DNA of 64,000 bases from Bifidobacterium moraviense (GCF_012932365.1 NZ_JAAIIH010000011.1:1-64000), one strand, 5' to 3'; numbered from the stretch's first letter, positions 35,001 to 43,774 are shown. Notes: generated by a model from the letters alone, not told the origin. A program made the numbers and translations.

Positions 35001-36320
35001 ATGAAGATCCGAAAATTCCTGAGTTCCGCGATTGCAACCATGACATTGGTTGCAGGCGTCGGCGTTGCCGCCGTCTCCGCAACAACGGCGAACGCCGCAA
35101 GCTACAACTGGCGCCCAGAGGGCGTGGCATGGATGGCTCCAGCATCGGGCGAGCAAAATGTTTACCGCTTCTATAACCAGTCTTCGAAAAAGCATCATTA
35201 TGCTCAGGATCCGCAAGAAATCAAACAGCTCGTCAGTTCAGGATGGATCGAAGAGGGCGTCGCCTTCCGTGCCAACAAGTCTGGCAGCCCGGTGTACCGC
35301 TTAAACAACCCGCGCACATACGAGCACTTCTATACATTGAATGTTGACGAGAAAAATACCCTCGCATCCGGCGAATGGACCTATGAAGGCGTCGCTTGGT
35401 ATGTGAGCGCCAACGACAACGTAGCAGTCTACCGCGTCTATAACCCCAAACTAAACGAGCATTTGTGGACCACCAATGCCACTGAGTATCAGGCCGTTAC
35501 CGGAGTCGAGCCCACTCCCCTCGCCAAAGACGCCCTGAACCAGCTCACCGTTTCCGATTATCTTGCGCCCGACTACGAACGCGACCAGTTCGGCGAATCA
35601 TGGGTGGACACGGACGGCAACGGATGCCGCACACGCGACGACATTCTCACCCGCGATCTGGAGAACATCACCAAACTGGACAATTGCCGCGTCGCCACCG
35701 GCACGCTCAACGACCCGTACACCGGCACGGTCATCAACTTCGCGCGCGGCACGGACAGCGACAACGACGGCGGCGTGCAGATCGACCATGTGGTAGCCCT
35801 GTCCAACGCGTGGAAGTCCGGCGCGAACGGCTGGACCTATGATCAACGCGTCGCATACGCAAACGATCCATACGTGCTGCTCGCGGTGGATGATCAGTCC
35901 AATCAGGACAAGCGGGACTATTCGGCCGATAGATGGCTGCCTTCCAACAGGTCCTACCAGTGCGACTACGTGGCCCGACAGATCGGCATCAAAAGCAAGT
36001 ACAAGCTCACCGTGACCTATGCCGAGCGCGACGCGATGAGTCAGGTGCTCGCCGCCTGCCCGACCCAGACCGTACCGGCAGGCGTCGGAGCGCCCTCCAC
36101 ACCGGCACCTGCACCGGAGCCGGACCCCACCCCGAATCCCGAACCGGCGCCCAATCCGAATCCGACACCCAATCCCCAGCCTCAGCCCAACGTGCAGTAC
36201 GGCATCAACCCTGGTGGCTGGTGCTCGCCCGAAGGCGCGATCGGATACAGCAAGACCGGCAAGCAGTACAGCTGCCGACCGAGCAACAGCGGCAAGTCAC
36301 TGCACTGGCGCGTGCCGTGA
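35001..36320 (+). CDS. Secreted DUF5648 - HNH (DUF1524-like) nuclease
   Basis: 439 residues, AGAAAGGGG ribosome site. Signal peptide 1 to about 33 (TTANAA). Residues 35-170 are three DUF5648 units (VYRFYNQSSKKHHYA, VYRLNNPRTYEHFYT, VYRVYNPKLNEHLWT), the same module as in the InlB-repeat proteins. About 180-350 is a DUF1524/HNH-type nuclease domain with the metal/His motif VQIDHVVALSNAWKSGA and later DKRDYSADRWLP. A Pro/Asn/Glu-rich linker (about 353-398) joins a small C-terminal Cys-containing domain (GGWCSPEGA...YSCRPSNSG). It likely degrades extracellular DNA. The usual Pro of DHxxP is Ala here. Regulation may depend on the adjacent IS end. Confidence 0.88.
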   Translation: MKIRKFLSSAIATMTLVAGVGVAAVSATTANAASYNWRPEGVAWMAPASGEQNVYRFYNQSSKKHHYAQDPQEIKQLVSSGWIEEGVAFRANKSGSPVYRLNNPRTYEHFYTLNVDEKNTLASGEWTYEGVAWYVSANDNVAVYRVYNPKLNEHLWTTNATEYQAVTGVEPTPLAKDALNQLTVSDYLAPDYERDQFGESWVDTDGNGCRTRDDILTRDLENITKLDNCRVATGTLNDPYTGTVINFARGTDSDNDGGVQIDHVVALSNAWKSGANGWTYDQRVAYANDPYVLLAVDDQSNQDKRDYSADRWLPSNRSYQCDYVARQIGIKSKYKLTVTYAERDAMSQVLAACPTQTVPAGVGAPSTPAPAPEPDPTPNPEPAPNPNPTPNPQPQPNVQYGINPGGWCSPEGAIGYSKTGKQYSCRPSNSGKSLHWRVP

Positions 36321-36365
36321 TAGCCTCAGCCGGATTCCCTAGCTGAAGATCATTCCAGATACCCG

Positions 36366-36412
36366 CGTAGATGTTTTTCCGGGCGACCAACCGACCTGGA
36401 AAAACATCTACG
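36366..36412 (+). terminator. Inverted repeat after the nuclease gene
   Basis: 18-bp arms 36366-36383 and 36395-36412 with one mismatch, 46 bp after the stop; each arm contains a T5/A5 block, so it can act as a terminator. Confidence 0.55.
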
Positions 36413-36601
36413 TAGCGTGTCTCCGAGGACCGCAACGTTACGGAGAAAGACCATGTTCGAGGCCGTCGGCAGCACCTGCGGCGGCCGTTCATCGCAACGT
36501 TGCGGCGAGAGACAGGCCCGCATCGAGCGGAGGCACCACGCCAGAACAACGCCGGAGCTACGCCGATTGTGGGACATCTGCGGCGAGGCACGACGCGCGA
36601 T

Positions 36602-36629
36602 TTGCGTCTGACGAAAAGTCATGTATATT
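36602..36629 (+). promoter_or_regulatory. Promoter of tRNA-Lys
   Basis: TTGCGT (36602-36607), 16-bp spacer, TATATT (36624-36629), about 40 bp before the mature tRNA start. Confidence 0.6.
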
Positions 36630-36669
36630 GGTCTGTCGTTGCGCGGAAACGCACGACGAGCTCTGACCT

Positions 36670-36746
36670 GCCCCTGTAGCTCAGTTGGTTAGAGCAGCTG
36701 ACTCTTAATCAGCGTGTCCAGGGTTCGAATCCCTGCGGGGGCACCA
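36670..36746 (+). tRNA. tRNA-Lys (CTT)
   Basis: Acceptor GCCCCTG pairs with CGGGGGC (one wobble); anticodon stem GCTGA/TCAGC encloses loop CTCTTAA with anticodon CTT; GGTTCGAATCC T-arm; CCA encoded. Confidence 0.95.
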
Positions 36747-36748
36747 CC

Positions 36749-36778
36749 AAGACCGGAACCGGAAGGCTCCGGTCTTTT
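36749..36778. terminator. Terminator between tRNA-Lys and vsr
   Basis: 9-bp stem AAGACCGGA/TCCGGTCTT (36749-36757, 36768-36776) followed by TTT; it separates the tRNA (+) and the converging vsr gene (-). Confidence 0.8.
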
Positions 36779-36790
36779 GCTATCCTCACG

Positions 36791-37282
36791 CTATTCGCCG
36801 TTGCCGTCCGCGGCGGTCTCCACGATCTGCGCGTAGAGCCGCGCCAGCCGATCCTCGCGCAACGTCTTCGCCAGCTCGCACTCCCACACGGTGATCACGC
36901 GCCACCCCGCGGCCTCCAGCTCGGCGTGCTGCGCCGCGTCGCGCGCCCGGTTGCGCAGCAGCTTCGCGCGCCAGAACTCCACGTTCGACTTCGGCATGAC
37001 GCAGCGCGGGCAGCCGTCGTGCATGTGCCAGAAACAGCCGTTGACAAACACCATGGCGTGATACTTCGGCAGCACCACGTCGGGGTGGCCCGGGTAGTGG
37101 CGGTCGTTCTTGCGGAAGCGCAGACCGCGGCGGAACAGGTAGCTACGCACCAGCACCTCGATCGACGTGTCCTTGCCGCGAATGTGCGACATGACGTACG
37201 AGCGCGTGCCGCGCTCATAGCGCTCCTGCCGATTCCGCGGCTTGTCCGTCACGCCGGCCGCCCGCACCTTGCTCCGAGTCAC
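36791..37282 (-). CDS. vsr: Very short patch repair endonuclease (Vsr)
   Basis: 163 residues from a GTG at 37282; the GTG at 37252 (VTDKPRNR) is an alternative. Family motifs: MSHIRGKDTSIEVLVRSYL, the zinc/active-site block HPDVVLPKYHAMVFVNGCFW with HMHDGCPRC, and the late WRVITVWECEL. Vsr nicks next to T:G mismatches arising from deamination of 5-methylcytosine, usually beside a C5 cytosine methyltransferase. No methyltransferase or restriction gene is visible within this window, so it looks solitary here. It is followed (9 bp upstream in map order) by the DMT exporter gene on the same strand. Confidence 0.92.
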   Translation of the reverse strand: MTRSKVRAAGVTDKPRNRQERYERGTRSYVMSHIRGKDTSIEVLVRSYLFRRGLRFRKNDRHYPGHPDVVLPKYHAMVFVNGCFWHMHDGCPRCVMPKSNVEFWRAKLLRNRARDAAQHAELEAAGWRVITVWECELAKTLREDRLARLYAQIVETAADGNGE

Positions 37283-37291
37283 GCCGCCACT

Positions 37292-38317
37292 CTATCGCGC
37301 ACGCGCACGCGACTTGAGCCACCAGTTGAGCATCGAGCCCAGCGCCACCAGCAGAGCGCCGCACCAGAACGGCAGGGTCAGGGAGAGGCCGAGCAGCACC
37401 GCGCTGGCGGCGGTGGACAGCAACGGCGTGGCGTAGGAGGCGAGCGCCAGCGTGGACATGTTGCCGTGGAGGATGCCGTAGCCCCAGCACGCGTATCCGC
37501 CGGCGATCACCGCGGCAGCGGCCAGCACGGCCAGCCAGGCGTGGAACGGAGGCACGGCTGCCGGCCAGCCCTGACCGGACGCGAAGTGAATGATCCACAA
37601 CGCCACCGCCACCAGCGGGAAGAACACCGACGTGCCGTCCTTGCCGCGCGCCATCGCCGGAGTGAACACAGCGTAGACCGACCACGCGAACGCGCCGCAG
37701 AACGCCAGCGCGTACGGCAGCGGATTGTCACCGATATGCCGTGCGGCGAGCCCCCAGTCAAGGCCACTGTTGCCGCCGACCGCGAGCGCCACGCCCACCG
37801 TGGCGACGACGGCGCCCGGCAGCACGCGCAGCACCGCGCGCCCGCGGGACGGTCCCTGCCCGCGCGAGGACCCCTCGGCGGGAGCGGCGAACGCGGCGGC
37901 GAGCAGCACCATCATCGTGGGCCACAGATAGTTCACCAAGCTCACTTCCACGGAGCCCTCCTCGGACGAGGCGAGGCCGATCGACAGGGAGATCGCCGAC
38001 TCGTAGAACACGAACAGCGCGCCGCCGACGAGCAGGTATCGGCGCGGATACTCGCGCAGCGGGGCGGGCCGGCGGAAGATCATCAGCAGCACCACGCCGA
38101 AGGTGTAGATCAGCGCGGAACCGAGCGTGGCGCCGAACGCGTCGGCGACCACGCGCACGAGGCCGGTCATGAGGCTCCACAGCAGGATGGCCAGCAGACC
38201 GATCGCGGTGGCGCGCACGGCGGGACTGGAGGGAACGACGGGACTGGAGGGAACGGCAGTGCCGCGCCCGGACTCGGGCTCCCCCGTCGGCCGTCGATGC
38301 CGCTGCGCATGTGCCAT
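37292..38317 (-). CDS. EamA/DMT family exporter, YddG-like
   Basis: 341 residues, start with GGAAGGAAA upstream. A polar N-terminal tail of about 33 residues precedes ten hydrophobic helices in two EamA repeats. The segments LLWSLMTGLVRVVADAFG, SLVNYLWPTMMVLLAA and MSTLALASYATPLLSTAAS resemble YddG-type aromatic amino-acid exporters. Predicted role: efflux of amino acids or related metabolites at the cytoplasmic membrane. Substrate is inferred from family only. It ends 10 bp before vsr begins, so both may share a transcript. Confidence 0.85.
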   Translation of the reverse strand: MAHAQRHRRPTGEPESGRGTAVPSSPVVPSSPAVRATAIGLLAILLWSLMTGLVRVVADAFGATLGSALIYTFGVVLLMIFRRPAPLREYPRRYLLVGGALFVFYESAISLSIGLASSEEGSVEVSLVNYLWPTMMVLLAAAFAAPAEGSSRGQGPSRGRAVLRVLPGAVVATVGVALAVGGNSGLDWGLAARHIGDNPLPYALAFCGAFAWSVYAVFTPAMARGKDGTSVFFPLVAVALWIIHFASGQGWPAAVPPFHAWLAVLAAAAVIAGGYACWGYGILHGNMSTLALASYATPLLSTAASAVLLGLSLTLPFWCGALLVALGSMLNWWLKSRARAR

Positions 38318-38573
38318 ATCGGTGTTTCCTTCCGTCGCGTCGGTCGAGCCGTCATGTCACGGGCCAGACGCGCCCGTGACGTTGCGCGCCGGCCATGCCG
38401 GACTCGCGTATCGAGTCAAGTGTGGTCGCGGGGCTAGACGCGTGGAGAGGCCGGAACGTCCGGAGGCGTCCGGAGCTCCGACAGGACGCGCACGCTGGCA
38501 CGTGACGGGCGCGTGACTGGCGCGTGATGCGCCGCTGGGCCTCCGGGCGGGCCTTGGGGAAGGTTCCGCAGGG

Positions 38574-38803
38574 GGTATCTGCAGAGTCAGGGGCACTTTT
38601 GGTGGTTTGCAGGCAGGTATCTGCAGAGTCAGGGTGCCCTGACGGCGGCATCCGCCGCAACGGACACTGCCGGGTCGCACGAAAACGGCGGAATCGCAAC
38701 GGCGCCGATATCCGGGACTCGGCCGGCGTCGGCCTTCGGGCACCCTGACTCTGCAGATATCTGCCCGCGGATGGCGAAAAGTACCCCTGACTCTGCAGAT
38801 ACC
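38574..38803. repeat. 66-bp long inverted repeat with 98-bp centre
   Basis: Arms 38574-38639 and 38738-38803. Each arm itself holds two direct copies of ATCTGCAGAGTCAGGG, so the motif occurs four times. Arm ends are almost identical, with mismatches clustered in the middle of each arm. Confidence 0.88.
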
Positions 38804-39127
38804 GAGCAGTTCGGCGCATTGACCGACGGCATCGCCGGCGCGATCCGTCATTCCGGTCGAACAGAGCAGCTCCGCACTCGACGAACCGGCCGCGGCGGCA
38901 GCCATCGCCTTCAACGGTGGTGCGATCCGGCGCACAAGACGAGCAGGCGCCGCCGGCAGCGCCAGCGCACTGGCGTCCGGCGCCACGGCCCAGCGCCACA
39001 AGCCGATGCCACAGGCCGACGCCCGATCGTTCACGACGGCGCCCAGAGCGACACCCGAGGCGGTCCCGCAACGACTGACTGAGCCAGTGACTCCAGTGAC
39101 TTGAGACAGCGACCACGCCAAAACGCA

Positions 39128-39170
39128 GAATGCCGGTCGGCGCTGCGCAACGCAGTGCCGACCGGTATTC
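39128..39170. repeat. Hairpin with double stem
   Basis: Outer arms 39128-39141 and 39157-39170 (one G-T mismatch), inner arms CTGCG/CGCAG. It is not adjacent to a gene end. Confidence 0.7.
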
Positions 39171-39764
39171 AGTGATTGGCTAGTGGCATTGTCTCCATGT
39201 CGCCCGTCACTCAGTCGGCGTTGAACGCGTAGGACGGGCGGCGGATGGAACAACCGCAACCGCAAGTAGCCATATACATACAAATGATCAGCCGCGCGGG
39301 CACGCGAGCAACGGCCCCAGTCAGCGGAGCTGAGGCAACTGCGGCAGCACGCACGGCGCAGAGTGCGAAAAGAGTGCGATGCACGATTCGCCGCCCGCAG
39401 ATCCCATCACGGGCACGCCCACGGCATCAAGGTCGCGAACATGCACGGAGTACAGGGACCGCGCTAACCGCCACGGGACATGGCGGAAGGCCCGCGCAAG
39501 GCCGGCGATCACGCACAAGGAACCGTTTTGGCCGACCGGTGATGCCGGCCGAAACGGCAACGGCGTCGGCGGCGATTCCGGGAAGCGGAACCGTCCCGAC
39601 GCCCGAACGTCAACGCGAATCCGGCGACCGACGCACCCGCCGACCGCGGATTCACATGATCCGCATGTTCAGATGCAGCCCGGCATCGGCCGGCCCGGAC
39701 GAGCGAACGGACCAGCCCGGCGCGAAAGGCGCCGGACAGGCCGCAGGACTCGCCGCGGAAGGCG

Positions 39765-40223
39765 TCAGCCCTCGATGGCGATCTGGTGCTTGGCCTCGAC
39801 CTGCGGCTGCTCCTGCATCTTCGGAACCTGCAGGCACAGCGTGCCGTTCTTGTAGCTGGCGTGGATGTCGGATTCCTTCACGTCCTCGCCAACGTAGAAG
39901 CTGCGAGAGCAGGAGCCGGCGTAACGTTCGCGACGCAGCCACTTGCCGTCGTCGTCCTTGTCGTCATGCTCGCTGTCGCGATGCGCGGAGACGGTCAGAT
40001 AGCCGTTCTGCAGCTCGAGGTTAATGTCTTCCTTCTTGAAGCCGGGCATGTCGATGTCCACGTCGTAGCCGTTGGAGGTCTCGCGAACATCGGTGGTCAT
40101 CATGTTGTTGGCCATCATGGCGTCCGCGGCGCCGTTCGCCGTGTTGCGCCAGCCGGCGAAGAACGGATCGTCGAACAGATCGGAGAACATCGTGTCATTC
40201 ATCAGAGCCGGAAACATTGCCAT
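39765..40223 (-). CDS. Hsp20 / alpha-crystallin small heat-shock protein
   Basis: 152 residues from the ATG at 40223, with AAGGAG 9 nt upstream. A short, Met/Phe/Asn-rich N-terminal arm (1-45) precedes the alpha-crystallin domain (about 46-140): NGYDVDIDMPGFKKEDINLEL, then NGTLCLQVPKM, the diagnostic GxLxxxxP type ending. It holds unfolding proteins in soluble oligomers during stress. No HAIR or CIRCE operator was recognised upstream. It is a stand-alone gene. Confidence 0.92.
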   Translation of the reverse strand: MAMFPALMNDTMFSDLFDDPFFAGWRNTANGAADAMMANNMMTTDVRETSNGYDVDIDMPGFKKEDINLELQNGYLTVSAHRDSEHDDKDDDGKWLRRERYAGSCSRSFYVGEDVKESDIHASYKNGTLCLQVPKMQEQPQVEAKHQIAIEG

Positions 40224-40534
40224 AATCAATACTCCTTGGGAGGAGCTAGAACGATTGGGCTTGACCGGCAGCCTCGCGGCCGCCGACCTATCGTCGTCGT
40301 TCCCGGAACCCTTGCCGGGGCTCCATCGATCCTTGTCACTTCCCCCAACATTCCCGCCCGGGGTTCATTCCGCGGTTTTGCTGTGAGTGAAATCGGTGCG
40401 GAATGCGCAGAGAAGCGCGGGGATACGCGAAGATACGCGGGATATGCGAGGATAGGGCGCGAAAGAGCCACGGCGGACGAGCGGACGAGCGACGGGACAG
40501 CTGGGGCGCGACCTGCGCGCGACCTACACGCAAC
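40224..40534. other. Intergenic region upstream of hsp20, 311 bp
   Basis: No gene. A degenerate run of GATACGCG-like 10-11-bp units lies at about 40419-40460; no terminator for mscL was recognised. Confidence 0.5.
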
Positions 40535-41170
40535 CTACGAACGCCCGGCGTTGGCGCGCTTGAGCTCGTCGCGGATCTCCTCCAGCACGGCGAGCGTGCG
40601 CGCGTTCACGTCGGCCGCTTCGGCGGCGGCCTTGGCCGCGGCGGCATCGACCTGCGACTCGCGCGCCTTCGCGTCGGCCTCCTTCCTGGCCTCGGCGTCG
40701 GCCGCGTCGGCTGCGGCATCCGCGGCGTCGCGCTCGAGCACGGCGGTGGTCATGTCGCGCAGCTTGTTGATCGGCAGGATCACGCAGAAGTACACGGCCA
40801 CGCCCACGAGCAGGAAGTTGAGCACGGCGTTGAGGATGGCGCCGAACGAGATGACCGCGTCGTTGGGCAGGGCGATGTTGAGGATGCCGGACATGTCCGC
40901 CTTGCCTCCGAGCGCGGCGATGAGCGGGTTGATGAGGTCCGCCACGATCGCGTTGACGACGCCGGTGACCGCCGAGCCCATGACCACGCCGACGGCCATG
41001 TCGATCATGGATCCGCGCGAGATGAACTTCTTGAATCCGCCGAATGGGCCGACGTCGGTGAGCGCGGCGAGCTTGCGCGCACTGGTCGCGGCGGCGTCCC
41101 CGGTGACGGCGAGCGCGTCCTTGGCGGCGTTTCTGGCGAGGTCGGCGGGGCGGGTGGTGTGCTTGGCCAT
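40535..41170 (-). CDS. mscL: Large-conductance mechanosensitive channel MscL, extended
   Basis: 211 residues, GAAGGAA ribosome site. The core at about 44-145 is typical: FKKFISRGSMIDMAVGVVMG (N-terminal helix and TM1), IVADLINPLIAALGG, FGAILNAVLNFLLVGVAVYF (TM2), then a charged helix. The protein is longer than the usual 130-150 residues, with about 40 extra N-terminal residues and a long Ala/Glu/Lys C-terminal coiled helix (about 148-211). It opens under membrane tension to release solutes during osmotic downshock. Confidence 0.93.
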   Translation of the reverse strand: MAKHTTRPADLARNAAKDALAVTGDAAATSARKLAALTDVGPFGGFKKFISRGSMIDMAVGVVMGSAVTGVVNAIVADLINPLIAALGGKADMSGILNIALPNDAVISFGAILNAVLNFLLVGVAVYFCVILPINKLRDMTTAVLERDAADAAADAADAEARKEADAKARESQVDAAAAKAAAEAADVNARTLAVLEEIRDELKRANAGRS

Positions 41171-41845
41171 GTGGGTTCCTTCCGACGGGCGGCCGCGGGA
41201 CGTTCCGCGATGGTTCCATTGTCACACCGAAGGGCGTGCGGTGCGGGCGGGCGCAGGGCGCAGCAGAATACGGGGCGCAGGGTGAGCGCAAGGTGCGCGC
41301 GGGGCGCAGGGTACAAGCGCTGGACACGGGGCGGGCGGGGAGCTACGGGTGCGCGGAGCGGGCAGACTGATGGGGTACGACGACGGGACGGGTACGGGAT
41401 CCGTGCATGCGGGAGTTGCGCGATGACGGCCGTGCAGCGCATCACCTGCGCCATACGGGATCCGCACACGCGGGATCCGTGCCGAAGGGGCACAGAAGCT
41501 GTGACGAAGGGAACGGGAGCTGCGATGAGGATGCAGGAGCTGTGACGGGAGACGCGGAAACCGCAAAAGAAGATGCACGGCAGGAAGGTCGCATACGCTA
41601 CGTGCCGTCCCGGATACGCACCGTCCCGGATACGTACCATCTTGCCCACAATTGGCACCGATATTGCGAGAATTGGCGGATCCGCATTCCCAGCGGCGAT
41701 TTTCGTCCCGGTGCCGTGACGTTCTGCCAATTCTCGCAATATTCATGCCAATTGTGGGCGGAGCGGCATGTGCCGGCGTGCGGGACCGGCGACCGACCGC
41801 GGAATCGCGACCGTCTCCCGCGCGCATCGATGCCATACTGAGGGC
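41171..41845. other. Intergenic region between mscL and msrAB, 675 bp
   Basis: Divergent promoter space with no convincing gene. It contains the inverted repeat at 41644-41759 and several short GC-rich and CGGGATCCG-type direct repeats around 41400-41480. Confidence 0.6.
41644..41759. repeat. 35-bp inverted repeat with 46-bp centre
   Basis: Arms 41644-41678 and 41725-41759 match at about 31 of 35 positions; AT-rich arms (GCCCACAATTGGCA end) stand out from the GC-rich surroundings. It ends about 86 bp before msrAB. Confidence 0.85.
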
Positions 41846-43090
41846 ATGACGAACGAGCATGTGCACGATATGCGGAACGACGATGCCGGCAACGCGACCG
41901 GTCTGTCCACCGGCCCATCCACCGAGGAGAGCATCGAGAGGGGCACGGCAAAGAGCAAGACGACGTCCGCCGCACCCGCACCCGCCGCACCGAACGTGGC
42001 CTACTTCGCGGGCGGCTGCTTCTGGGGCCTCGAACGGTATTTTCAGGCCGTGGACGGCGTGACCGGCACGACCGTGGGCTACGCGCAGTCGACGGTCCCG
42101 AACCCGACGTACGAGCAGGTGTGCTCCGGCTCGACCGATGCGGCGGAGACCGTGCGCGTCGAGTTCGATCCGGCACGCGTGTCACTGCGCACGCTGGTGC
42201 TGCTGTTCCTTGAGGTGATCGATCCGTTCAGCGTGGACGCGCAGGGCCCGGATCACGGCCGCCAGTATCGCACGGGCATGTTCTACGTGGCCGATGACAA
42301 TGTGGACGATGCCGCGCAGGGCGATGCAGACGGCGCAACGACCGATGCCGACATGCCAAGGATCGGCACAACCGACGCTTCCGGCGCCGATGCCGCCGCA
42401 CCCGACTCCCCCGCCGGTCTGGCCGCACGCAGCGTCGCCGCGCACGCCACCGGCAACGCGCAGCAGGATGTGTACGTGGCCGCGCTGGAGCAGCTCATCG
42501 ACCGCGATCCGCGCCGCCCGGCCGTGCTGGTCGAGCCGCTGCGCAACTTCTACCCGGCTGAGGAGCATCATCAGGACTATCTGGTCAAGAATCCCGGCGG
42601 CTACTGCCATATTCCGCTCGCCGCGATCGCGAACGTGAAGCGTCGTCAGCGCTACGTCGAGCGCATCTGGGATCTGACGCTGGAACAGTTCGCGGTGACG
42701 CAGCGCGCCGCCACCGAGCGCCCGTTCACCAACGCGTACGACCGCACGTTCGAGCCGGGCGTGTACGTGGATGTGGTGAGCGGCGAGCCGCTGTTCCTGT
42801 CCACCGACAAGTTCGATTCCGGCTGCGGCTGGCCAGCGTTCTCGAAGCCGATCCGCGACGATCTGCTCACCGAGCATGAGGATGATCGCGTGCCGGGCCG
42901 TCCGCGCATCGAGGTGCGCACGGCCGATACGCAGATCCATCTGGGCCACGTGTTCGCCGATGGCCCGGCAAACCGCGGCGGCCTGCGCTACTGCATGAAT
43001 TCGGCGGCGCTGCGGTTCGTGCCGCTCAGCCGCATGGCCGAGGAAGGATACGGCGATCTGATTCCGCGGCTGGAGCAGCCAGCGCAGTAG
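41846..43090 (+). CDS. msrAB: Bifunctional methionine sulfoxide reductase MsrA-MsrB
   Basis: 414 residues; ATG at 41846 with GAGGG just upstream. The N-terminal 45 residues are a polar tail. MsrA follows (about 50-255) with catalytic Cys in YFAGGCFWGLERYF and EEHHQDYLVKNP; it carries a 55-residue Ala/Asp-rich insertion at about 152-206, absent from standard MsrA. MsrB is about 285-405 with GCGWPAFSKPI, HLGHVF and the catalytic Cys in LRYCMNSAALRF; the CxxC zinc pairs of many MsrB are missing. It repairs S- and R-methionine sulfoxide in oxidised proteins using thioredoxin. Confidence 0.93.
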   Translation: MTNEHVHDMRNDDAGNATGLSTGPSTEESIERGTAKSKTTSAAPAPAAPNVAYFAGGCFWGLERYFQAVDGVTGTTVGYAQSTVPNPTYEQVCSGSTDAAETVRVEFDPARVSLRTLVLLFLEVIDPFSVDAQGPDHGRQYRTGMFYVADDNVDDAAQGDADGATTDADMPRIGTTDASGADAAAPDSPAGLAARSVAAHATGNAQQDVYVAALEQLIDRDPRRPAVLVEPLRNFYPAEEHHQDYLVKNPGGYCHIPLAAIANVKRRQRYVERIWDLTLEQFAVTQRAATERPFTNAYDRTFEPGVYVDVVSGEPLFLSTDKFDSGCGWPAFSKPIRDDLLTEHEDDRVPGRPRIEVRTADTQIHLGHVFADGPANRGGLRYCMNSAALRFVPLSRMAEEGYGDLIPRLEQPAQ

Positions 43091-43120
43091 GGCGGCGACG
43101 CCGACGGGCGGGTGCGCCAC

Positions 43121-43765
43121 CCGTCTGAGCGGAGTCGAAGGATCCCTGACACCACGGATGGCCAAAGATCCTTCGACTACGGCCTACGGCCTCCGCTCAG
43201 GATGACGGAGGGGAAGCAATCTGTGGCCCGCGCCCAGAATGACAGGTGGGGACGGACCCGCGGGCAAACACCACGTCTGAGCGGAGCACGAAAGCAACCC
43301 CACCACGTCATCCTGAGCGAAGCGCAGGCAACCACCCCCGTCATCCTGAGCGAAGCGCAGCGGAGTCGAAGGATCCTTGACACATCCGAGTGCGGACCAA
43401 ACACGGATGATCAAAGATCCTTCGACTACGGCCTACGGCCTCCGCTCAGGATGACGGAAGGGAAGCAACCTCAGCCTCCGCTCAGGATGACGGAGGGGAA
43501 GCAATCTGTGGCCCGCGCCCAGAATGACAGGTGGGGACGGACCCGCGGGCAAACCACGTCTGAGCGGAGCACGAAAGCAACCACCACGTTGTCATCCTGA
43601 GCGGAGCACGAAAGAAACCCACCACGTCATCCTGAGCGAAGCGTAGCGGAGTCGAAGGATCCCTGACACCACGGATGATCAAAGATCCTTCGACTACGGC
43701 CTACGGCCTGCGCTCAGGATGACGGAAGGGAAGCAACCTCGGCCTCCGCCCAGAAAGACGGGCAA
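43121..43765. repeat. Complex repeat island between msrAB and telA-like gene
   Basis: Built from a motif family CATCCTGAGCGAAGCG...GTCGAAGGATC, present in both orientations, which makes nested hairpins (about 43125-43206, 43340-43455, 43627-43723). An exact 80-bp direct repeat lies at 43190-43269 and 43475-43554 (offset 285 bp). No gene lies here; the open frames are by-products of the repeats. Confidence 0.85.
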
Positions 43766-43774
43766 TAATCCGCG

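Larger units (their letters stand above)
38318..39764. other. Long intergenic region, 1447 bp
   Basis: No frame on either strand has a convincing product. It contains a 66-bp long inverted repeat (38574-38639 with 38738-38803) and a cruciform-type hairpin at 39128-39170 (14-bp outer arms, inner CTGCG/CGCAG). The rest, 39200-39764, shows nothing I can name. Confidence 0.7.

Noticed and set aside
38352-39283. 254- and 308-codon minus-strand frames in the 38-39 kb gap
   Set aside because: They run through both arms of the inverted repeat, have no ribosome site and no recognisable domain; amino-acid use looks random.
39765-40534. HAIR or CIRCE operator upstream of hsp20
   Set aside because: No CTTGAGT-N7-ACTCAAG or TTAGCACTC-type inverted repeat found.
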